This document shows, piece after piece, positions 7,111 to 10,917 of a stretch of 10,917 nt of DNA. How positions within the stretch are numbered: position 1 is the stretch's first letter; every line of letters begins with the position of its first letter. This stretch comes from an uncultured Clostridiaceae bacterium (lineage in GTDB: Bacteria > Bacillota > Clostridia > Lachnospirales > Lachnospiraceae). The notes under the pieces are model-generated. The model ran no database searches, had not been told where the DNA came from, and was given only the letters and a program-made list of their open reading frames with translations. The stretch covers positions 1-10,917 of the forward strand of contig CATKZA010000020.1 of assembly GCA_949841235.1 (NCBI GenBank), given 5' to 3'. A program made the translations under genes and the position numbers.

Positions 7111-7313
7111 TATTTTACTATAAAAGTAAAGCCGAGCGAACGAGCATATTGCATGCTTGCATGTGGATATGCTCATTCACTTGGCGCACCACCAATATGA
7201 GCAAGTAGCCCAATAGGGCGGATTGCGAATGCAGGTGGCGATTGCGGAAGTGCATAGCACGGAGCAATCGACTTTTATAAATGGTAGTGCCGCTGAAAGC
7301 GGCATGTCATTTT
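7111..7313. repeat. ~200-bp palindrome-rich intergenic element
   Basis: This makes up most of the gap between the binding protein and ATPase genes. Successive stems read along the plus strand are TTTAC/GTAAA (7114-7118/7126-7130), GAGCATAT/ATATGCTC (7142-7149/7167-7174), GCCC/GGGC (7208-7211/7216-7219), CGATTGC/GCAATCG (7239-7245/7264-7270) enclosing GTGC/GCAC (7250-7253/7257-7260), and TGCCGCT/AGCGGCA (7288-7294/7298-7304). TATAAAAGT (7119-7127) and ACTTTTATA (7271-7279) form a 9-bp inverted pair near the ends. No ORF is supported. It resembles a non-autonomous intergenic repeat; its family is not recognised. Confidence 0.55.
7267..7313 (+). repeat. 47-bp intergenic repeat, copy 2
   Basis: The plus strand here matches the minus strand of 1096-1050 at 42 of 47 positions, with differences at five scattered positions. 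It forms the distal end of the larger palindrome-rich element. The two copies are therefore in inverted orientation about 6.2 kb apart and bracket the ATPase, both permeases, hydrolase, kinase and phosphorylase genes. Confidence 0.75.
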
Positions 7314-7322
7314 AGATACAGC

Positions 7323-7363
7323 AAGGGCGCCTAAAGCCCTTCACCAAATCCTTAGGCGCCCTT
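7323..7363 (-). other. Strong 12-bp hairpin downstream of the binding-protein gene
   Basis: AAGGGCGCCTAA (7323-7334) pairs perfectly with TTAGGCGCCCTT (7352-7363) across a 17-nt loop. It lies about 50 nt after the binding-protein stop. On the minus strand the stem is followed by GCTGTATC, not a T-run. It is more likely an mRNA-stabilising or partial-termination structure than a full intrinsic terminator, because the transporter genes continue downstream. Such stems commonly raise binding-protein expression over the membrane subunits. Confidence 0.65.
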
Positions 7364-7372
7364 AGTACAATG

Positions 7373-7404
7373 AATACTAGGTTTGTTTACATAATGCTAG
7401 TATT
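7373..7404 (-). other. 8-bp hairpin just after the binding-protein stop
   Basis: AATACTAG (7373-7380) pairs with CTAGTATT (7397-7404) over a 16-nt loop, beginning about 9 nt past the stop codon in the direction of transcription. It is AT-rich and weaker than the neighbouring 12-bp stem, and there is no T-run. The two hairpins in tandem would sit at the 3' end of a shortened binding-protein transcript. Confidence 0.45.
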
Positions 7405-7412
7405 TTCTATAC

Positions 7413-8594
7413 TTATTCTGTTTTTACTGTTACATTAGGACAAGTCGTCGGATCAAAATCTTCGTTTAACTGCTTGTTTGTCACGTCGATTTTCCCATTG
7501 GAGATGTCATCGCTGATTGCCTTTACCTTGTCTTTAATCTCCGTCCATACCTCCTGATCCTGCACATGCTTGCCCATCTCTTCCAGATCGGTGATTCCGG
7601 TAGCCCCAGAAGCAAGGTTGTACGTCTGCAATCTTTCCATCTCGTCAATCTTGCCGTCCGCATATGCCTGCGTGATGGTCTTTACAGGCACGCCTGTAAT
7701 CTTCAAGACGCTGGTCAGAACGAAGCCCGGCTGCTGCCCATCCAAATTGGCATCTGTCTGAATCGCCAGCTTGCCAACCTCTTTTGCCTTTGCCGTGATG
7801 CCATCGCCCACAACGCCCGCATCTGCGAATACTACGTTTGCACCCTCATCGTAGAACGTCCCTGCAACGGTACTTCCAAGAGCGGAATCAGTAAATCCTG
7901 CGTCATATTTCGCATAGTAGTTGTATTTTGCCTTATACTCCTCGGCAGCCTTGTTAATGCCCTCGATAAACCCATAGGAATAAACGAGAATGCCATTGGA
8001 ATTTGTCCCGCCGATGAATCCGATTCCCCTTGACTTGTCCAGAGGCGTCAGGTTATATGAACTGTCAAACAGTTTCCCCATATTTTCATTCACCTGGACA
8101 GATAAGTAGCCGGCAAGGTAAGATGCCTCGTGAACATCAAACAATACGGAAATGACATTGTCATAAATCTGCTTGCCAGACTCATCCTTGTTCGGATCGT
8201 CATTAAATACTACGAAGGTCGTATCCGGATATTGCGCCGCAATCGCCTCGGAACCGCCCACGCCCTTAATCAGCGCATCAAAGTCGTATTCCAGAGAGAA
8301 TATCAGGTTGTAGCCATCCCCCGCCAGCGTCTCCAGCGCTTCTGGAACGCCGTTGGCAGGCTCGATAATCTTATATTCGCATCCGATTTCTTTGGATAAC
8401 TCCTTGATCCCCTCACAGGCAGACTGATTATACCCATTATCATTCTGCCCGGAATTAGAGCAAACTATCGCAACCTTCAGGTCACTGGAGCCATCAGCCT
8501 TTTCCTTGGAGCCTCCTCCACCGCCGCAACCTGTAAATATCACAGAACAAAGTAATGCCATCACCAAAACCAAAGTGCCCGTTCTTCTTTTCAT
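7413..8594 (-). CDS. BMP-family nucleoside-binding lipoprotein
   Basis: 393-residue extracellular substrate-binding protein of the Bmp/PnrA (Med) family, which delivers purine and other nucleosides to the ABC importer encoded downstream. Residues 1-22 form a lipoprotein signal peptide (MKRRTGT, hydrophobic core, FTGC) with lipid-modified Cys23, followed by a glycine linker GGGGG and an acidic mature part. Strand LKVAIVCS (39-46) and NDNGYNQSACEGI (51-63) match the family's N-terminal ligand region. IGFIGGTNSNG and VVFADAGVVGDG are further family-like ligand-cleft segments. The start at 8594 is preferred over an upstream ATG at 8678: AAAGGAG lies a few bases before it and the signal peptide begins there. 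It lies 19 nt after the regulator gene, so the two are co-transcribed. The ligand could be purine or pyrimidine nucleoside; the sequence does not decide. Confidence 0.93.
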   Translation of the reverse strand: MKRRTGTLVLVMALLCSVIFTGCGGGGGSKEKADGSSDLKVAIVCSNSGQNDNGYNQSACEGIKELSKEIGCEYKIIEPANGVPEALETLAGDGYNLIFSLEYDFDALIKGVGGSEAIAAQYPDTTFVVFNDDPNKDESGKQIYDNVISVLFDVHEASYLAGYLSVQVNENMGKLFDSSYNLTPLDKSRGIGFIGGTNSNGILVYSYGFIEGINKAAEEYKAKYNYYAKYDAGFTDSALGSTVAGTFYDEGANVVFADAGVVGDGITAKAKEVGKLAIQTDANLDGQQPGFVLTSVLKITGVPVKTITQAYADGKIDEMERLQTYNLASGATGITDLEEMGKHVQDQEVWTEIKDKVKAISDDISNGKIDVTNKQLNEDFDPTTCPNVTVKTE

Positions 8595-8613
8595 GTCGTT
8601 CTCCTTTCTTCTG

Positions 8614-9342
8614 CTATCGCAGTTGATGAATATAAAACTTAAACTTATCTGTTCGATAGCAGCATTTGAAATATTCAATGGGAATTTCCTTCCCGTTCAC
8701 CAAGCCATATGTGGTACAGCAGAATTGCAGCAATGGTACATTCTCTTCTACATCAAGATTTTCCGCAAGTTCCCCATGAGCGCTGACTGCCTCGATCGTG
8801 CGCGTCGCTTTCGTGATCTTCACCCCATACTTCTCTTCTATAATCCTATACAAAGAAACCTTTGAAAAATCATATAGATCGATATCCGGAAATATCTTGT
8901 ATGGAAGGTATGTTGTCGTAAGGTTTAATGGTTCCTCGTCTGCAAAATAAATGCGGGACAGCCGAAATACCTGATCCCCATCGCCCAGATTCAAACTCGT
9001 CCGCCTCTTTGCATCCGCAGGGACGACCTCTTCCTCCAATACTTTCCGCCGCGGCGTGTAGCCCAATTTCTCAATATCCTGCGTGCAGCTGGTGATGGAT
9101 ACCAAATTATGCTGGTCTCCTTCCCCTCTTACATATGTGCCTTTTCCGTGAACACGGTACAGATATCCTTCATTGACCAACTCGTCAATTGCCTTTCGAA
9201 CCGTAATTCTGCTTACATCGAAAAGCGTTATCAATTCCCTCTCGCTGGGAATCGCCTCCTCTTCCCTATATGAACCGTTATCAATATTATGTATGATCTT
9301 CTGTTTGACCTGGAGATATTTTGGCGCCTTTAAATCCTCCAT
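8614..9342 (-). CDS. GntR-family (HutC/UTRA) transcriptional regulator
   Basis: 242-residue DNA-binding regulator. Residues about 8-70 are the GntR winged helix: YLQVKQKI, then IPSERELITLFDVSRITVRKAIDELVNEGYLYRVHGKGTYV, an almost textbook match. Residues about 90-235 form the UTRA ligand domain, with signatures such as LGYTPRRKVL and the FRLSRIYFADEEPLNLTTTYLP strand pair (given here in part). UTRA domains of this subfamily bind small effectors, often sugar phosphates or nucleoside-related metabolites, and release DNA. The start is fixed by AAAGGAGG 7 nt before the ATG. It is the first gene of the operon and sits under a promoter with operator-like repeats, so negative autoregulation of the whole uptake operon is likely. 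The effector is unknown; a nucleoside breakdown product is the natural guess. Confidence 0.93.
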   Translation of the reverse strand: MEDLKAPKYLQVKQKIIHNIDNGSYREEEAIPSERELITLFDVSRITVRKAIDELVNEGYLYRVHGKGTYVRGEGDQHNLVSITSCTQDIEKLGYTPRRKVLEEEVVPADAKRRTSLNLGDGDQVFRLSRIYFADEEPLNLTTTYLPYKIFPDIDLYDFSKVSLYRIIEEKYGVKITKATRTIEAVSAHGELAENLDVEENVPLLQFCCTTYGLVNGKEIPIEYFKCCYRTDKFKFYIHQLR

Positions 9343-9357
9343 TCCCGTTCCTCCTTT

Positions 9358-9390
9358 CTGGTTATATCCTCATTCAACTGGTTATAACCA
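9358..9390 (-). promoter_or_regulatory. Probable GntR operator pair
   Basis: TGGTTATAACCA at 9379-9390 is a perfect 12-bp palindrome with the GT-N4-AC form typical of GntR operators. The nine bases CTGGTTATA recur at 9358-9366 and 9378-9386, exactly 20 bp apart, about two helical turns. A further ACCAGT half-site is at 9418-9423 inside the promoter. The sites lie between the -10 region and the ribosome site of the regulator gene, where bound repressor would block transcription. Binding by the adjacent regulator is inferred. Confidence 0.65.
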
Positions 9391-9401
9391 CGTTTGTTGT
9401 C

Positions 9402-9433
9402 ATTATATTATATTAGTACCAGTTAATTGTCAA
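9402..9433 (-). promoter_or_regulatory. Sigma-A-type promoter of the nucleoside operon
   Basis: On the minus strand, TTGACA (complement of 9428-9433) is a perfect -35 box. The -10 region is a run of overlapping candidates: TAATAT at 9410-9405 with 17-bp spacing, or TATAAT at 9412-9407 (15 bp) or 9407-9402 (20 bp). The ideal spacing favours the first. It lies about 60-90 nt upstream of the regulator start in an AT-rich stretch. It is the only convincing promoter I see for the operon. Confidence 0.7.
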
Positions 9434-9528
9434 TATCGTAAAAACATACAATTCAATCATAATTTTTTTATGCAAAATGCACAAATTTTGTCATTTTTTC
9501 TGTTATTTTGCGGTTTATCAGACAGCAA

Positions 9529-9560
9529 AACCGGGAGAGATCATAATTTCCCTCCCGGTT
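9529..9560 (-). terminator. Intrinsic terminator of the glycoside hydrolase gene
   Basis: AACCGGGAG (9529-9537) pairs with CTCCCGGTT (9552-9560), a 9-bp GC-rich stem with a 14-nt loop, about 30 nt after the hydrolase stop. On the minus strand the stem runs into TTTT and then GCTGTC, so the T-tract is short and termination may be incomplete. It separates the hydrolase transcript from the nucleoside operon promoter. The rest of 9343-9590 is AT-rich and holds the promoter and operators. Confidence 0.7.
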
Positions 9561-9590
9561 CAAATAATACCAGTCTGCAACGCAAGACCA

Positions 9591-10917
9591 TTACTTCACG
9601 ATCGGTGCGAATCGAATGCGAATCTTCGGCAGTGCCTTCAATTCCGCATAATAATTGGTCATCCAGTCCTCCCCCTGGGAAGCATCATTCTCCCCGGAAG
9701 CCGGCGGTGCAAATAGTTTCAATGTCATGTCCTCTTCCCCATGCAGCGGCTTCTTGAAGAAGGCGCTCATCAGATCGATGCACTTCACGCCCGGAGCCTT
9801 ATAGAACCAGTGGCCATTCAATTCCATCATCAGGTTCATATCCAGCAGGCCATCCTCCTCAAAGTAAGCCTCGCAGAATACCGGGTTCTTCTCGAAATGC
9901 AGCGGGATTGCCACGCCCTCCGCATCCTCCGAGCCACCCCAGCGGAGCTTTGCAGGAAGGGCAATGTCCGCCCCCTCTTCCATGGCAGGACTGAAAAAGT
10001 CCTCATGGATAATTTCCCGATAGGTATCCAGTATGGGCTGCTCGATTCCCACATTGGCATTGTTGGGATCCTCAATCTCCAATCCCAGCCGACCCCTGTC
10101 CCGCATCTGATACAGGGTAAATCCGGTGAGCCATCTCTCCTTGTCCGCCTTCAGCTTCTCGCAGAAGTCCTTCAGCATGTCCGCCTGGTCATATGCCCCC
10201 GTCACGTCTCCGTCCGCATTGAACTCCGAGAGTACCATGGGCTTTTTCACTCCATTGTTCACAAAAGTATATCTCTCGTAACTCTTCTTCGCCAGCTGAT
10301 AGATTTTGTCTACCGTATGGCGGGCAAAGGTATCTCCCCCCTCTTCCGCCACATCGTAGGGCCAGCCCCAGTGCAGCGCCATATAGCGGTCTACTGACAC
10401 GATATCTGCGGCTCTGGATGCCTCCGCAAATATATCCTCCATCTCCATCTTCTCATCTTCCAGTTCCTTGCACCCATCAAGGCAGATAATGACTTTCACA
10501 TTGGGTGCCTCCCTGTGAATAATTTCACAGCAATGCACAAAGAATGCCGCCACTTCCTCATAGGAGGCCCGCTTGTTGAAAGAGAACCAGTCTCCCGTGG
10601 CTTCATGGTTGATGCGCAGCTGCACCCGCCCGAACGTCCGCAAATCCTTGGCAATGGCTACAATGTGGTCGTCCGTCAGCTTCGGGTCAATGGTCATGGT
10701 CAGAAGCACGTCCTGCCCATGCTTCCGCACATCCCGCATATACGTAAAGGGCTCGTCATCCAGCGTGCCGTTTAGCCCGCCCTTGTAGGTAAAATAATCG
10801 TCATAGGGAAAATCCCACGCAAACTGCACCGATGGGTCTGCATGCACCACGCTGGCTCGGCCCGGCCACTTGTCATCATTGGGATAATAGCAGTACATCA
10901 GGTTGATTGCCCGATGG
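9591..10917 (-). CDS. Glycoside hydrolase, clan GH-A, GH26-like (5' end outside window)
   Basis: The reading frame stays open to the window edge (H-R-A-I-N-L precedes the first visible Met at 10898), and that Met has no ribosome site, so this is the C-terminal ~441 residues of a longer protein. Counting from that Met, QLRINHEATGDWF carries probable acid/base E99 and resembles the R-x-x-H-E-x-N-G-x-W motif of GH26 mannanases. KPMVLSEFNADGD carries probable nucleophile E225; the ~126-residue spacing suits a GH-A barrel. DRYMALHWGWP is an aromatic-rich sugar-binding loop. The last ~130 residues look beta-rich and may be a separate C-terminal domain. No signal peptide can be judged because the N-terminus is missing. 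The family is a motif-level call; GH5/GH39-like enzymes are alternatives. Transcribed separately from the nucleoside operon. Confidence 0.65.
   Translation of the reverse strand, partial: HRAINLMYCYYPNDDKWPGRASVVHADPSVQFAWDFPYDDYFTYKGGLNGTLDDEPFTYMRDVRKHGQDVLLTMTIDPKLTDDHIVAIAKDLRTFGRVQLRINHEATGDWFSFNKRASYEEVAAFFVHCCEIIHREAPNVKVIICLDGCKELEDEKMEMEDIFAEASRAADIVSVDRYMALHWGWPYDVAEEGGDTFARHTVDKIYQLAKKSYERYTFVNNGVKKPMVLSEFNADGDVTGAYDQADMLKDFCEKLKADKERWLTGFTLYQMRDRGRLGLEIEDPNNANVGIEQPILDTYREIIHEDFFSPAMEEGADIALPAKLRWGGSEDAEGVAIPLHFEKNPVFCEAYFEEDGLLDMNLMMELNGHWFYKAPGVKCIDLMSAFFKKPLHGEEDMTLKLFAPPASGENDASQGEDWMTNYYAELKALPKIRIRFAPIVK

Noticed and set aside
7099..7176. Upstream ATG extending the ATPase by 26 residues
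   Set aside because: The extension reads through the palindromic element, has no family similarity, and the ribosome site AAGGAG fits the ATG at 7098.
8595..8678. Upstream ATG extending the binding protein by 28 residues
   Set aside because: It would overlap the end of the regulator gene and place residues before a normal lipoprotein signal peptide; AAAGGAG fits 8594.
9343..9590. Purine or other riboswitch in the operon leader
   Set aside because: The leader between promoter and start is short (about 60 nt) and occupied by operator-like palindromes; no riboswitch core was recognised.
9741..10397. 218-codon plus-strand frame opposite the glycoside hydrolase
   Set aside because: It overlaps a clear minus-strand enzyme with catalytic motifs, and its translation shows no recognisable domain.
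1..10917. CRISPR array, tRNA, rRNA, transposase or phage genes
   Set aside because: No regularly spaced repeats, cloverleaf-like sequences or integrase/transposase motifs were seen on either strand.

Overview
The window looks like chromosome of an anaerobic, moderate-GC Firmicute, most plausibly a gut Lachnospiraceae/Clostridia member. This is inferred from the strong AGGAGG-type ribosome sites, the glycine-linker lipoprotein, and the Bmp/Nup nucleoside ABC transporter of Gram-positive type. No species can be named. All nine recognisable genes lie on the minus strand, so transcription runs from high to low coordinates.

Layout in transcription order: (1) 10917-9591, a glycoside hydrolase (clan GH-A, GH26-like) whose 5' end is outside the window, closed by a hairpin terminator at 9560-9529. 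(2) 9433-9358, a promoter with GntR-type operator sequences. (3) 9342-8614, a GntR/HutC (UTRA) regulator. (4) 8594-7413, a BMP-family nucleoside-binding lipoprotein. (5) 7412-7099, a 314-bp gap with two strong hairpins and a ~200-bp palindrome-rich element. (6) 7098-3583, the ABC ATPase and two overlapping permeases. (7) 3579-221, an isochorismatase-fold hydrolase, a PfkB-family kinase, a nucleoside phosphorylase-like enzyme and a BtpA-family TIM-barrel protein. (8) 240-1, a large palindrome over the last gene's stop codon followed by more hairpins.

Genes 3-7 read as one regulated nucleoside uptake and breakdown operon. The lipoprotein captures a nucleoside and the ATPase plus two permeases import it. 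The phosphorylase would split it to base and (deoxy)ribose 1-phosphate, the PfkB kinase would phosphorylate the nucleoside or the sugar, and the cysteine hydrolase could attack an amide or ureide of the base or a downstream product. The BtpA protein has no known reaction, and its place here points to the sugar-phosphate or nucleoside branch. The phosphorylase keeps the phosphate/ribose-binding residues but lacks the Q-E-R uracil-recognition motif of uridine phosphorylase, so the true substrate may be unusual.

The non-coding DNA is also notable. A 47-bp sequence (42 of 47 identical) occurs in opposite orientation at 1050-1096 and 7267-7313, and a nested 69-nt palindrome supplies the last codons and stop of the BtpA gene. 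These look like copies of intergenic repeat elements that have invaded gene junctions of the operon.
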